The notes under the pieces were generated by a model, which was not told where the DNA came from, did not search any database, and worked only from the letters and a program-made list of their open reading frames with translations. The translations under genes were made by a program, and so were the position numbers. Below, piece after piece: positions 43,781-55,946 of a stretch of DNA of 64,000 nt. Positions within the stretch are counted from its first letter, which is position 1; each line of letters begins with the position of its first letter. This stretch comes from Zygnema circumcarinatum. Taxonomy: Eukaryota > Streptophyta > Zygnematophyceae > Zygnematales > Zygnemataceae. The DNA lies in contig CM074811.1 of NCBI GenBank assembly GCA_037447605.1, positions 647,124 through 711,123 of the forward strand, written 5' to 3'.

Positions 43781-46700
43781 ATGGAGGGACCAGACCTCAC
43801 TCGAGAGCAGGTTCGGAAAAATCTGCTTTTGCGTATGCTAATTTTGGGTGGCTATGAGAAATGCCGAGAGTTTGACGGATTTTGGATGATCTGAGATGGT
43901 GTTTGTCAGATTTTCCCTCGTATTTTCTATGTAAATGCATTCAGGAGCAAAGTTTCCAGCTTTGAAGTTCATGTGTTCGGATCGCAGCACCTACATTGAT
44001 GGATGTGTTTGGAGATGTTTTCTCCGAAATATGATTGGTATCGTGAAGGTTAGGGTCTGATTTCTTTTTTGCGTTTGCCTGTTTCAGCGTTAAATGTTTT
44101 TTTCCCCTACTTTCTGGAGCTTATTGCAGGTGCTTCAGCGGGATATACCATGGGAAACCTACATGACTGCAAAGATGATTACAGGAACTGGATTGCAGTT
44201 ACTGAGACGATATGATCACCGATCTAAAGAAGTCCAGGCAAGCCTTATTGAAGATGTACGTGCTCCTCGCTTTCTTACTCCCCCCTCCGCTCGTTAGATT
44301 TTCTTCCTGGATTTCTTTTCTTCATTTTCCTGATGATTTGCTCTTTCCTTCTTATACTCCAAGGGCGCTTTCACTCAACCCCTCCTCATGCAACCGTCTT
44401 CAGATCTCTTATAACTTCTCTTTCAACAGGATTATTTGTGAGCTATAGGTGCAAAACTGAACAAGCTCAATGTGACCACTAAGGCGGGATTGTAATGAGG
44501 TTGAAATAACTTGAAGATTTTGGCATTAGAATCGTTGCAGTAAAGTTGCAACTTTGTCAACGAGCTCTCTTTCTGCACTTGAAAGTCACAGTCTAGAACA
44601 TAATATGTTGCTCTTTCGTACCTCGTAATTGAGTTTTTGGACCGGAAAGTCATTACGTGCCCTCGGGTACAGGACATACATTCATTACGGTACAACTCCA
44701 ACTCTGTAGTTTACTTATCGATTAGTATTTGATATTACATGTGAACTCCCTGAGATCTGGTAATGACCTTGAAGAATCACGGGAGTTATTTTTCTCATTC
44801 ATGATAGTTCTTCCTTTTCTGTTCAGGATGGGCCAGCGTATGTCAAGACATTCATTTCAGTGCTTCGCAATGTTACCAAGGACGAAACCATTGAGTACAC
44901 GCTTGCTCTTCTTGATGAGCTTCTTTCCAGTAAGTTTTTCAGTATTTCGCTTAAATTTAGAAGCTTACAAAAGTACTTTGTCCAGGGAAAGTTATGCTGA
45001 AGGTAGTGTCCTGAATTTATTCGGAACTTTCCTAATGTGCAGTAAATCCGAAGAGGGCAAGGTTTCTTCATGACCCGACTTTAGCAGGTGATGATGTGTA
45101 TGGAACTCTACTCAGGTAAGGTTCTAGCTTGTTAAAGAAGCCGATCTCTCACTGCTGAACTCCTTTCTCGTAGTGGTTCTATAGAAGCTTTGCTGTTCCA
45201 TCCGTCGGCGATTTGTGATTGTTTTGACTGCATTGCATATGCATTGTTTTGTCCTTCCATGTGTTGGTTCCATCGTCCAATGCCCCGGTCGTGATTCATT
45301 GGAACTTGATTGTTCATTTTGAAGGGGTTTGGCTGGACAGCTGCGCCACTATTCTGGGAAACGTTCTTCCAAATGGCTGTCCTTCTTTTCTTGGCTGCTT
45401 TCTGGTGTGCTTTCTTGCAGTCTTTGATGAAGACGTGATGATCTGTCCTTCGTGCCGCTGCCTCTTGCAGGTTCTTAACGAAAAAAAAATGGTATTGCCA
45501 GCATCTATCAGTGGCATCCAGAGAGCTGTGTCTCCTTCTCTCTTTTTTTTTTTCCTCTCTCTCTCTCTTTCTCTCAGACCAAAGCACACAGTTGCACCTC
45601 CGCGGCTCTGCATGCGTCGGAGTGCTCACAACAAGTGTGGACTGGTGTTTGTGTGGGTCTTTATTGGCTGCCTGAATTGGTTTGTCGGAAGTTGATATAT
45701 TCACGAGGAAAATAGTAGACACGATTCTAATTCTGTAGTGGGTCCGCCAAATGTACACCATGTATGTACACCAGATATACCCAAGGTAAGTAGGATTTTT
45801 TGCCCTAACAACAGCTTCTATGCGTTATGCATCTGTTGTGCAGGCTGTTGAGTCGGAAAAAGTGGTTTATTTTGGAGACAACATGCAAGATTCTAACCAT
45901 TGTGCTAAGGTATTGGAGGCTCCTCCCTAAGGAAGTTGGATCAGTTATGTATGGGTTGACTGATTGTGATCCAATAGCCTTATCTGATGTGCTATCTCAA
46001 GTCCAATCTGGAGGCTCTAACCCTAGAAACCGTAAAACTCTACAATCCTAAAAATATCCTTGCCGATGACAATGGCGAGATAATGTGTATTGCAGTTCTC
46101 GGCACAAGAGACTTTCTAGTGCTGCGCTGAATGGTTATTCTTCGTCATCCGAAATCGGACCCACGGATGAAGATGAAGTGTTGTCTCACTTTATCGAATG
46201 GCTATGTGAACAGGTGAAGTACTGCCCTTTTACTGCTGTCTTGTAGAGCCCTCAAAAAAGGCAAATGCGGTGTTCGTCAGGGTTCCAACGGCATTTGTAA
46301 TCCTGATTTTACGCATGTCTGAATTGTTTTGAATTGCAAGCTATTCCTGGAGATTTTAAATCCCTCTAGTGTCCTGTGAGTTTTTTTTCAAGCAGACTCT
46401 AGCTACGTTCTCTAAAGACTCTTTCTCGACTTGGATGGAGGCCGATTTTAACTAGTTGATAGAACCCAACAAGTGTCCTTACTTGTTAGTCAGTAGCAAA
46501 AATAGCTGCTGAAATATTGCCTTTTAAGACTGTAACGCACTTCAGGCTCCTCTTCCTCAACATGGCTGACTGTGGCTACGATTGTTCTATGAGATGTGCA
46601 GTTGAGACTCCCGTCTCATCCCACAAGGGCTGCTCCTGCAGCTGTCAGCGCTCTTGCAGTCCTCCTCCGAGAAACTAAGGCGAGGGCTCTTTTCGTGAAG

Positions 46701-48403
46701 GCTGACGGAGTAAAGCTGCTTACGCCATTGATTTCACCAGCGTCGAGTCAGCAGTACATGCAGGTATTCTTCTCGTTATCTGATCAGAATCGCTGAGTGT
46801 CAAAATGCCTCTGTGAGATTTGGGTTTGTGGCGTGGCGTTATGACATGTGCAACCGACCTGAAATTTCTTTGGGTGGTTTCGCAGCTTTTGTACGAGACA
46901 GTGTTGTGTGTGTGGTTGCTGTCATTCTACGAGCCGGCAACCCATGCTATTGGGGCCACACGCATTATTCCTCGTCTGGTGGATGTCGCAAAGAGTTCCA
47001 CAAAAGAAAAGGTAACATTTGAATGCTTGCCGTCCACATCGCAGCACATGCTGCAACATCATTTTTCCTTTTTTAACCAAAATTAAACGTTGCTGTGTTT
47101 CTCAGAAAACAGTTTCCAGAAGTATAAATTCAGAAGGAATTACTTCATTCCTGCTAAACTTCAATTCTTATATCCTTGCTGTACAAGCCTTTCATATTCA
47201 GAAAGCCGCCGTCTCCATTGTCTCATTCATCGCCATTGATTGTCTTGTAATGCCTTCCTGTCTGTGGCACACACATTTCTGTTTCTTCTTTGCGTCCCTC
47301 AACATCTGATGTGTAACCCATGATCTTGCGACAGGTTGTCCGTGTTGCTATTTTGGCACTGTACAATCTCCACAACAGGAGCACGTACGGTGACGTGATG
47401 GTGGAGCTAGGGCTTCCTAAAGTGGTCCAGGCCCTGAAGCTTCAGGCATGGTCAGATGAGGTACATAAGCGCTCTCATCCACTTCTCCTCCCACCCATCA
47501 TACATACCTTTAATCGGACTTGCAACTTTTGAGCTTGTATAGGGTTGAAAAAGGCTGCATTAAGACAACTGTGCGGGTTGTCTGTATTGGGTCCAGGATC
47601 TGACGGAGGCCTTGGACACCCTGGAGGAGGACTTGCGTGCTAAGATCAAAGTGCTCAGCTCCTTTGACAAGTATAAGAAGGAAGTGTTGTCAGGAACTCT
47701 GGAGTGGACGCCCATGCATAAAGATCCGGCATTCTGGCGGGAGAACGTGGTGAAGTTTGAAGATAACGACTTTCAGGTGCGAAGACAGTTCAACTTTCCT
47801 GAGGTCTTTTCAACAATTCTGAGAGTTCTTTAGGCGTCTGTTGATGATTGATCTGTGGAGCAGTTTTTCGGTTTTAGGAGAGGGTTCCTCTCGCCATAAG
47901 AGCCAAGGGGGGCATATCTGTATGCTAATGGACCGATGATGTTGGTGTTGATGTGAAAGTAAGCTTGGAATGATGTTACGGTTGTGAAGTGGGATGGTGT
48001 TAATGTCCACATGGGAGAATGTAACAGGTCTCAGTCGATGATGTAATTCCAGCTCGGATGACTTAACTGGTTTGAGGCGATGCTGTAAATGTCAATGCGG
48101 GATGATGTAACTGATGTGAGTCGATGATGTAAATATTGGCGTGGAATGATGCAACAGGTGCTACGTGTGCTGGTGACATTGCTGGACAACTCCAAGGACC
48201 CCAAAACGCTGGCAGTGGCCTGCCACGACCTCGGGCAGTTCGTCCACAACCACTCCTCAGGGCGCCTTATCGCACTCGACCTCAAGGCGAAAGACCGCGT
48301 GATGGGTCTCATGACTCACACTGATTCCGAGGTACGAAAGCAGGCCCTGCTCTGTGTACAGAAGCTGCTTCTCAGTGCTAAGTTTGTCAGCTACATGCAG
48401 TAG
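43781..48403 (+). CDS. VMA13: V-type proton ATPase subunit H
   Basis: Regulatory subunit of the V1 sector; couples ATP hydrolysis to proton pumping and silences free V1. Exons: 43781-43810, 44130-44255, 44827-44929, 45043-45115, 45844-45909, 46096-46213, 46602-46763, 46886-47011, 47335-47460, 47597-47776, 48158-48403; phases close, 451 aa (family 440-480). The start ATG opens a short exon ([10 protein letters not shown]) spliced to [17 protein letters not shown]. Further landmarks: [134 protein letters not shown], and the C-terminal [20 protein letters not shown]. The N-terminal half is the HEAT/armadillo-like superhelix. Intron 10 holds degenerate GATGATGTAAC repeats. Confidence 0.97.
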
Positions 48404-48478
48404 TAGATGGCAAGGAAAGTGGCCCGAAGGTGGCCTGCAAAGCTGGAGTTTGGGGAAACATAGAAGGCTTGTTAGTTA

Positions 48479-48483
48479 TGTAA
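48479..48483 (+). terminator. TGTAA poly(A) signal candidate for VMA13
   Basis: TGTAA 76 nt past the VMA13 stop. Confidence 0.55.
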
Positions 48484-49679
48484 AGAATGTTTGTTGGAAA
48501 AGGGAAGGTCTTTGCCTCTGACGGGGCACAAAGCGTGGAGCCTAGGTTTGTATCTTTTGTAGTAGACTACGGTAGACCCGGGGATTGCTTAAATGCTCAA
48601 TCTTTTAACATAATGGAGGCGAAGGTGAAGGTGGCGCGTTTAAACATGCCTGGCTATGTAAGCCGTGTTGTAGGATCACTCTCATAAACTTCGTGCATCA
48701 AGCGATTGCCCGGGGGTTGCAATTCATGGAAGAAAAAGGGCATCGTGTGGGTGAGAGGATTTTTTGATTAAGGGCACATGGTAGCTTGGCAACATGCGCA
48801 TCATGCCACGTCATGGCATCTACCTCTGCATCATCATGTCAGACCACCTCAAATGTCTCGTTTGCTCTAATTCTTCCATGGGAAATGATACGTTTGGAGT
48901 CTACAACTACAGTACCCGGCTTGTCACGAAGAGTCCCCATTCGGTTGTATAAACAGGGCATTCTTGCAATGTCAATGGCCAAATGGGCAGTGACAGGTTG
49001 TGGAGCTGGGCAGATAGTCTACCCTCATAGCGCGGCCTCCTTGTGCCAAGTCTTTTGCCTCCACTGACATCATAAGTGACGAAGATTGTCTGCTTTCTTC
49101 TGAAAAAATGGGCTACATGGCGCCGTTCGGTGTTGAACTTGAGCAACACAGTAAACAAAAGCCTTGGTGTAAAATTCTACGGAGATTTGACTTATTAGGG
49201 GCTTGCAGACTTAGGAGGTTTTCTTAAATTTGAAATTGAAATCAATAGGTAACTTTGGTTAACTTTGTACCGCCACCGCCGCCGCCTTGGTGTAAAGCTC
49301 ACAACCTACCGGTCAAATCCGTTACTTTGCAAGGAAGGCTAACAAAGTGGGGAAAAGAAATGGAAAAAGCCATAGCCCGTGTGGATAAATTAACGTATGA
49401 TTGACTCAACATTTCATACCGTTGACTGAGAGATCCCCTTCGCGGCCTTTCACTATTCCACTGTCGCCGTCGTGCAAACATTCTGATTTCTTACTGCCAA
49501 TGTTAAGTCCCAGACCTTATTACTGGTTACTAGGAACATAGAAATTCCAAACTGTGCCTGACCTACCGCTTACTAACGATTTTGCTCTGATCTTATTGAA
49601 AAGGCACTGGCAGACGTCTGGCCAATACCAATCAGTGGTCAGAGCAGTCAAACCTCCTATGCAAGAATTGCAGCCACGC

Positions 49680-49684
49680 TTACA
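49680..49684 (-). terminator. TGTAA poly(A) signal candidate for HYD1
   Basis: TGTAA on the minus strand 146 nt past the HYD1 stop. Confidence 0.45.
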
Positions 49685-49829
49685 AAAGGTAAAACCCTTT
49701 TCCAACCTAACCGCACGGCTATCGTGACAGATCGAAGCCCTACAACCTCCTCATTCATGTCTAAGTCCCTACGATTGAACCCCCAAAGCCCTTCCCTTCC
49801 CCTCCTCCCCCGTGGAAGGGGAGGTCCAA

Positions 49830-51864
49830 TCACTGCTGTTTTTGACGGAAGTCAGCAACAGCCATCGCTCTGCTGAGCTGCCTCCACGTGCGCAGGATGA
49901 TGAGGAAGGGCACCACCACCCACACCGTGTTCATAAAGACGAAGTAGAACCAAAAGTAGAGGGGGTGCGGGACCGCGTGAACGAATCCCTCCAATATCTC
50001 AGTGAGGAAGTAGAGGATGCAGCCGTACAGTTGTCCTAAGGACACCATGAGCTCGAGAGTGCCTCGATAGGACTTTTGTGTCGCCAGCGCGTACCTGCAC
50101 AGGAAGCACATCCAAGGTATGTAAGTAATGTGGCATTGATCTCACGATGGCGATGATGCCATTACATGTACATGGACGAAATCATCATGGGGAACCACGA
50201 GGAACTGGTCGCAGAGGACCCAAGGACATCCAAGTTATGTCATGCCATGTCATGTCAAGCAGCAAGGGCCACTTCTCGCCTTACAGTTCCTAATTTCTAG
50301 AGGAAAATTCTCGCCACGGACTGATGATTACTGAAGGGGATTTTCTAGGCCGTGATGAATAAAAGGGGAATTCTAGCCAGGGTCCAACGACTTAAGGGAA
50401 ATTCCTAGTCACGGGCTAATGACTAATTGCAAATTCCTAGCCACAGATTAATGACTAGAGGTAGGAGTTAGAGACCACTGACTTCCCAAAAAATCATTAT
50501 CCACACGTTAGTAAATATTGATTACATTTTGTTATATCATAAGACTGTCAATGCCACATGTTAATCACTTTGCAAGGGTTACCCTCACGTTATATTTTTT
50601 CAGTAGTCGTTGTTTAATTAGTAACTGTTTATGGTCAGAAAGTTTTAGTTAGTAATTATGTCTGATTACGCCTGACTATATGAATGCAGCCTTCCATGGA
50701 GCAATGAAGGTGACCACTCACGCTGCCAGGAGGCTTCCCGGGCCTTCAAGGAATGCTGTCATCCCTTCCACGCCCACAATGGTGCTATCGCGTATGGCGT
50801 ACCTCGAGTCGCCCTTGGCGTATTCCTTCCCTGCATGCCGCCGATCACTGATGAGATGGTCTCCAGTTCTCCCGCTCACAGTATCACGGCTACGGAGTGA
50901 CCACAGTACAATGAAAGCAACTCCGTGACAAGAATGTAAAACATGCAAGCGCTATAAATTGTAGCAATTTTGTTTTTGAAGAGAACGCATGCACTGTCCT
51001 CACTCGAGGAGAGGAAGCCGGGATCGCTTCAATTACTCAGTCGTCAGGACCTTCATCCCAAAGAAGAGGCATACGCCCCACTTCACCTACTGAAAACGAC
51101 TTGAGAGTTGATGCTCACTGTACGAGAGGGCCTAACAACATCGACTTCGATTCAATTCAACTTAAACTTAACCGAAAGTGAGAGAGGACAGTCCTGCTCA
51201 CTCAAAAGATAGAAACGAAGTTATATATGCATTTGAAAATCATCTATAAACTATATATTCCATCTGCCTCGATCACTTGCTGTTCATATTTGGGGATGCA
51301 TGTGACTCACAGACTTCAGTTGCGAAGTCTGACTGCTCTGCCGGCATCGAAAAGAGACCCGTCCTCACAACGAAGGGCCCCTCCAGCAGGATGTGGATAA
51401 GCCCCGTCACGATCCACCAGCAAAACGATAACCGCTCCACATAGCGCAGGTGCTTCCATCTGCCTGGCACGTGGCACACTGTACAGCTCAGCACATCTGC
51501 ATTTTATAAAGCTATTTGCATCCGAATTTTTCTCTGTTTTTCCTGAACAGTTACCTGCATCCCCATTGCTTTTCTTTGTACAATGCTTTTTCTTCAGGAG
51601 CACTCACAGGGCCTGCTTAACCTTGAAGCAATGAGTGGTTCAATTTAGACCCTTTCTTCATTAGGGTTAGCTGCAGCTGCAAGGCGAGCGGCGCCGCAGG
51701 AGGAGAGCCATGGCCATGGCGGGCTCACTGGAAACGCTCCACGAGGCAGTGAGGACGACGGAGACGGCGACACCGAAGACGGCGAGAATGGCGGCCATGG
51801 ACCACGCGCCCGGCACGAAGCCGGGCACGGAGAGCTCCTGCGGGTAGTACGGATGCGCCGCCAT
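49830..51864 (-). CDS. HYD1: Sterol delta8-delta7 isomerase (EBP/HYD1, EXPERA domain)
   Basis: Moves the ring-B double bond from C8 to C7 in sterol synthesis; an endoplasmic-reticulum membrane enzyme. Exons: 51864-51729, 51463-51311, 50830-50722, 50094-49830; phases close, 220 aa (Arabidopsis HYD1 223). The N-terminus MAAHPYYPQEL, VPGFVPGAWSM precedes TM1. TM2 carries SFCWWIVTGLIHILLEGPF, whose His and Glu are the expected active-site pair. Then EVWKEYAKGDSRYAIRDST,  VGVEGMTAFLEGPGSLLAAYA (third acidic residue), SLGQLYGCILYFLTEILEGF, and FWFYFVFMNTVWVVVPFLI with the conserved Asn and Trp. The exon 2 acceptor could alternatively lie about 14 bases further upstream, adding a few residues. Intron 3 contains dispersed-repeat copy 6 and a degenerate tandem repeat. 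Confidence 0.95.
50132..50224 (+). repeat. Dispersed short repeat, copy 6
   Basis: Reads GGCATTGATCTCACGATGGC, GATGATGCCATTACATGTAC, ATGGACGAAATCATCATGGG, GAACCACGAGGAACTGGTCG. It lies in HYD1 intron 3, 37 bases from exon 4. Confidence 0.88.
50290..50462. repeat. Degenerate ~35-40-bp tandem repeat in HYD1 intron 3
   Basis: Four to five diverged units built on GGAAATTCCTAGCCACGG, CTAATGACTAA. The divergence implies an old array. Confidence 0.75.
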
Positions 51865-52439
51865 GGCGCCCGCGCTGATGAGGGAGAGAGGAGGGAGAGG
51901 GAGAGGGGGAGGGGGAGGGGGAGGGAAACAGAAAGTGAGAACGGAAGGAGATGAAGGCCAGCGGTTACAGGCAGACGAAAAATAACGCTGCGCTCACGAT
52001 ATATCGCAAATTTGGTATCCCGATACGAAATATTGCTAAAAAATATTTCGTACGTATCGAATCGGAATGTATCGAAATATGGTGAGGCCATCACACAGTT
52101 CCAGTTCCAGTTCAAGTTCTAATTACAGTTATTCCCATTCCTACATTTCTCAAATTTTTAAAACTCCCTTCACATAGAACGTTCCATTCTATGCCCCCGG
52201 CCGTTCCTGCCCCCGCGAATCCCCGCCCCCCTGCGGCGGTTCGCACGTGCGGGAGGCCCTCACCCTATCCGCAGCATCCCTCCTGCCAATGGCGGCTCCG
52301 CCCGCATCCGCGACCTGGGCCGGGCCGGGCCCGCCTTAGGGTTAGGAGGAGCACGAGACTTCGCCATAGCTGCTTCTGCTTGCTCACTCGCATTCCAAGA
52401 GTTTCTTCACTCTCGCTCGTCACTCACACGCCCGGAGCC
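51865..52439. other. HYD1/PSAK divergent upstream region
   Basis: The start codons of HYD1 (-) and PSAK (+) are 575 bases apart, so this holds both promoters. Visible: GA-rich 5' flank of HYD1 (51880-51925), repeated GATACG/CGTATCG and ATCGAAATAT words (52000-52085), CAGTTCCAGTTCC words (about 52096), and CGCACGTGCGGG at 52240. Confidence 0.55.
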
Positions 52440-53745
52440 ATGGCCGCCGTCGCTGCATCCGCTGCTCTCTCCGCCTCTTTGGCTGCTCCCGTCCAGAGGG
52501 AGTTCCAGGGGCTGAGGGCAGCTCCGGCTGCTCGCTCTCAGGTAGGGGAGGGAGTGGGAGAGAGAGGGTGGGAGGGAGAGAGATGGAGAGAGGGCGAGGT
52601 AGGCTGGAGGGGATGAGGACTTGGGTGCATTGGTGTAGGGAGACTGGGGTGGACTATGGAGGGCTGGTGGTCTAAAAGGATGGTGTGAATAAGGTGCCGG
52701 GAAGTGTCACGTAGCCCAATCTGAAAGTGCGGCATAGCTGCTGCTTTTAGGCTGGTGGAAGGAGAAATTTTTGACGTAGCCAATAAGGTTATTTCTGAAA
52801 TCGCTATCATGTGATCCAAGAACTATGAGAAGACTGTTACTTGGGCACAGGCATTACTAAGAGACGAGCATTGCCTGAAACCTAATGAAATCTTACCTGA
52901 AGAAACAATGAAATGATCCCGTGTCAAAGCTTCAGTAGACCAACCTGTGGTATCAACATCTGTGAGGACTCCCGTGTTTGGCTGCTTGTTTAGTCAATTT
53001 TACTGATGTTTTAGCTATGGGAGTGGTAACCCTAAGTGAAGGCTTGCGATGGCTTGCAGGTCCTTCTGGCTTCCCGGCCAGCGAAGGGTCGCGGTGCCAT
53101 GGGCGCACGATGCGACTACATTGGCTCTTCCACCAACCTGGTATGAAAATTGTCCGGAAGGCTTTGCTTGCTTTGGAACAAAGGCATCGCCTTGTTCTCA
53201 GTACGCTTCATTAAGAACTTCTAGTGCAAAGGTTAATTCGTCTGAACAAATCTCTGTACGCCTTTTTTATTTCCTGAGTGCTGAACCTGTGCTTGCTTCA
53301 GTCTTCGGTTGCCAGAAATTGTTCCAGCATTCTATTGCTGGCCCACCGTTTTCGTTTATTGTTAAACAAACGACTTAAACTATCCCTAACCACGCTTACG
53401 AGCCACTCACACAGGCCCAATCACCTCCTGCACTGTCTGCCCCTCACAAACCCACCCTCATTGTCTGCATATATCCTCCTTCTGCCATTGACGAGTACTT
53501 CGCTTCTCCTGTTGCAGATCGTCGTGGGCTCCACCACCCTGTTCCTCATCGCCGCCCGCTTCGGCCTCGCCCCCACCGCCAACAGGGCCGCCTCTGCAGG
53601 CCTGAAGCTGAGCGAGAGGGAGACCGGCCTTCAGACCGGCGACCCCGCGGGCTTCACCGCCACTGACGTGCTCGCATACGGCACCATCGGACACATTGTG
53701 GGAGTCGGAACCGTGCTCGGATTGAAGGCAGTGGGAGCTCTGTAG
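52440..53745 (+). CDS. PSAK: Photosystem I reaction centre subunit PsaK
   Basis: Two-helix thylakoid protein at the PSI periphery that helps bind LHCI antennae. Exons: 52440-52541, 53060-53140, 53518-53745; all phase 0, 136 aa. Exon 1 ([19 protein letters not shown]) and the start of exon 2 are an Ala/Ser-rich transit peptide. The mature protein begins near [13 protein letters not shown], continues [19 protein letters not shown] in the first helix, has the stromal loop [19 protein letters not shown], and ends with the second helix [21 protein letters not shown]. Both signatures are diagnostic. The first intron ends at TTGCAG in GC-rich sequence, the second in a CT-rich tract. Confidence 0.97.
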
Positions 53746-53843
53746 AGTGTTTCCTCGAGGAGATATAGAACAAACAGTTTAATCTATTTTAGGGTGACTT
53801 CAGCGCTTGAGCAAGGAGCGCCCGAGCAAGAATGAGGCAACTG

Positions 53844-53848
53844 TGTAA
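53844..53848 (+). terminator. TGTAA poly(A) signal candidate for PSAK
   Basis: TGTAA 99 nt past the PSAK stop. Confidence 0.55.
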
Positions 53849-54442
53849 AGTGTACATTTCATAGCTTGTTCGACGGCAGCACTTCGCTTCGTTTTTATGG
53901 TAATTTATGGAGAGGCGTTTCGTGATGGGTTAGTTCCCTGGCGTGAAAAATGATTCTGGAAGGGTGTCTGTCTGACCGTGTTCTTTCACCTGTTGGGTTT
54001 TTGTCTATTTTCTATTCTGGAATAATTCCAGATCACGCTCGTATTCTAAACATGAGAGTCTTTCGAAAAGACATTGTAGTTACTTTTAATATGGCGATGA
54101 ATTTCTGTAAAATTGCTCATATCAAACAGCTAAACTCGAGCTCGAAGGTTGAACAACACCCTATCTGAAAATCGACAAGAGATAGAGACAATAAATTATG
54201 AAGCCAGAAGCATGTCTTATGTGGAACTGGACTGGTACCACCAAAAGTAGACGAAAGGGATCCACTTCAGCCTTTCGGGAGAAAGCACCTCTTCCTGAAT
54301 CGTACGTGTCGAAATCCAACAGTCCAGATTTCCTCACATCCAATAGTTATCCACATCTGACGGTGCACTGGTGCAATGAAATCGTCAACCAACGGCTGGT
54401 TGATCATGGTTGAATCCCCTTCAGCCAAACTGCCCGTGGACG

Positions 54443-54734
54443 TATCCAACGGCCGTCAAGAACCGAATCCAACGGTCATTCCTGCACGCATCGGCCACAT
54501 CCCAATCCAACGGTTCCTTGTGCTCGCATAACGGTCAATTTCACCACTCAGATCCAACGGCCTTTCTCTATCCAACGGTCCTCAACAGTCAGTTCAACAG
54601 TCGTGCCGCTCCGATCCAACGGTCTTCCTTGTCCGCATCCAACGGCCCAAGTTTGCAAAATCCGCGATTCTCACATCCAACGGCTCTGAGTTCCTCGTCA
54701 CCGTCAGTTTCTCCGAGAGGGAAAATCCAACGGT
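54443..54734 (+). promoter_or_regulatory. Cluster of nine ATCCAACGG motifs
   Basis: Nine ATCCAACGG words on the same strand in about 290 bases with irregular spacing of roughly 19-50 bases, plus related ACGGT words. Several extend to TCCAACGGTCA or TCCAACGGTT, close to the plant mitosis-specific activator consensus YCYAACGGYYA. Flanks between motifs differ, so it is not a simple tandem array. Binding function is inferred. Confidence 0.55.
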
Positions 54735-55204
54735 TCAGATCTTATCTACGATTCGTCGATTCCCGCATCCATACGGTTCTCTGATACAGCCAAAAATGTC
54801 AATGTCGTATCGGGGTTGTATTGATATCGTATCGTAACCAATGTATCGATCTGAGAAGCTTTGGAAACCGATCCCCTCATCGGGTCTGGTCGAATTTTTC
54901 ATTGAGGACCTCTCAACTTCGTGTGCAGCTTCAAAACTTGCAAGCGTGCACTTGCAGGTTTGAATGCGGTTTGAAATTTGAGCAGAGCAAGTTACACTGG
55001 AATCTGGCTGCCATGCCATGCATCACAACTTCGGCAGTGACATGACGCATTGGAGCCGGCCATCCGCACCACAAGCAGCCCCATGCAAACGGGCCGCCCG
55101 GAAAGTCTATCTACGGTACACTAGCACGAAATCAAACAGGTTTAAAGAAGACGAGAATTTAAGAGATGAGTTGAATCTCTGAATGGAGAACATCTATCTC
55201 GAAA

Positions 55205-55537
55205 ATGGATTGGAGGGTGCTGGCTGGTCCTTTGATTTTTCTCTGGGCGGCTGGTCTTCAGGTCGGAGAGTTATCACTCTTTCTGCCGGTGTTGTGTGCA
55301 TGGCGACTTCTATATAGTTCGAAGACACTTCACATCTGCTCAGTAATGTTCCGGCTAGTTGCGTTTTTTCAATGGCATTTTGTTCTGTTTTATCGATGTT
55401 AACGAACTGGGTCTCTCTTCAGAGAGTCGCAGGCACATGTGTTGTGGATGCAGAGACAAGTCGCCTACAAGAAAAAGTTTGAAGGCCAGCAACGGCCAGT
55501 GTCTGAACAGCCAGCAGGGTTCGAACGCCAAGACTGA
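55205..55537 (+). CDS. Possible two-exon small membrane protein
   Basis: Exon 55205-55261 begins ATG and encodes MDWRVLAGPLIFLWAAGLQ; splicing CAG|GTCGG to GCAG|GCACA (55433) gives 53 aa continuing AHVLWMQRQVAYKKKFEG, QQRPVSEQPAGFERQD. The product would have one hydrophobic helix and a basic/polar tail. The donor is weak (GTCGGA) and other acceptors (TTCAG at 55422) give different tails. AATAAA near 55723 could be a 3' end. Not recognised; may not be a gene. Confidence 0.25.
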
Positions 55538-55946
55538 CCTTCTCTAGTTGTGCGAGGAAACGTCTCTAAACGCTGCCTGCTCGGCGAGATCATTCATTGT
55601 ATGTGATGTGTATAGTGTGTGCCTTTTTTTTAGGTTGTGACTGCAAGTACATAGTGAATCCTCGTCTAACCGTCTGCTTTTTCAGTGTTCACAGCCTGAT
55701 GTTAGCTTTAGTAAGAGCTGAGAAATAAAAAGTTTCATTCGATCATTCTACTACTTTCGAAGAGCTCTGGCTGCCATCACAACATTGCTTCCTCTGCAGT
55801 AATAGAACCTCCTTTTAAAGGCAAGAAACTCTCATCCTTTTGGAACCCTCGGAGTTTTAAACATGAGAAGATAATTCACTGCCTACAGCGCTAACCTCGG
55901 CTGGGACTCGATTGCTACATCCGAGAAAGGAGCGAGTGTAGAAACC
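55538..55946. other. Between the small candidate gene and PSRP4
   Basis: No gene recognised. Presumed 3' flank of PSRP4 (minus strand); no TGTAA seen close to its stop. Confidence 0.5.

Larger units (their letters stand above)
48404..49829. other. Intergenic between VMA13 and HYD1
   Basis: Convergent 3' ends. No gene recognised; a short CCGCCACCGCCGCCGCC run near 49270. Confidence 0.55.
53746..55204. other. Intergenic downstream of PSAK
   Basis: PSAK 3' UTR, then non-coding sequence including the ATCCAACGG cluster (54443-54734) and a GATATCGTATCGTAACC stretch near 54822. No confident gene. Confidence 0.5.

Noticed and set aside
43593-43841. Alternative N-terminal coding frame before VMA13
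   Set aside because: It is in a different frame from the conserved exon starting at 43781 and lacks homology to subunit H.
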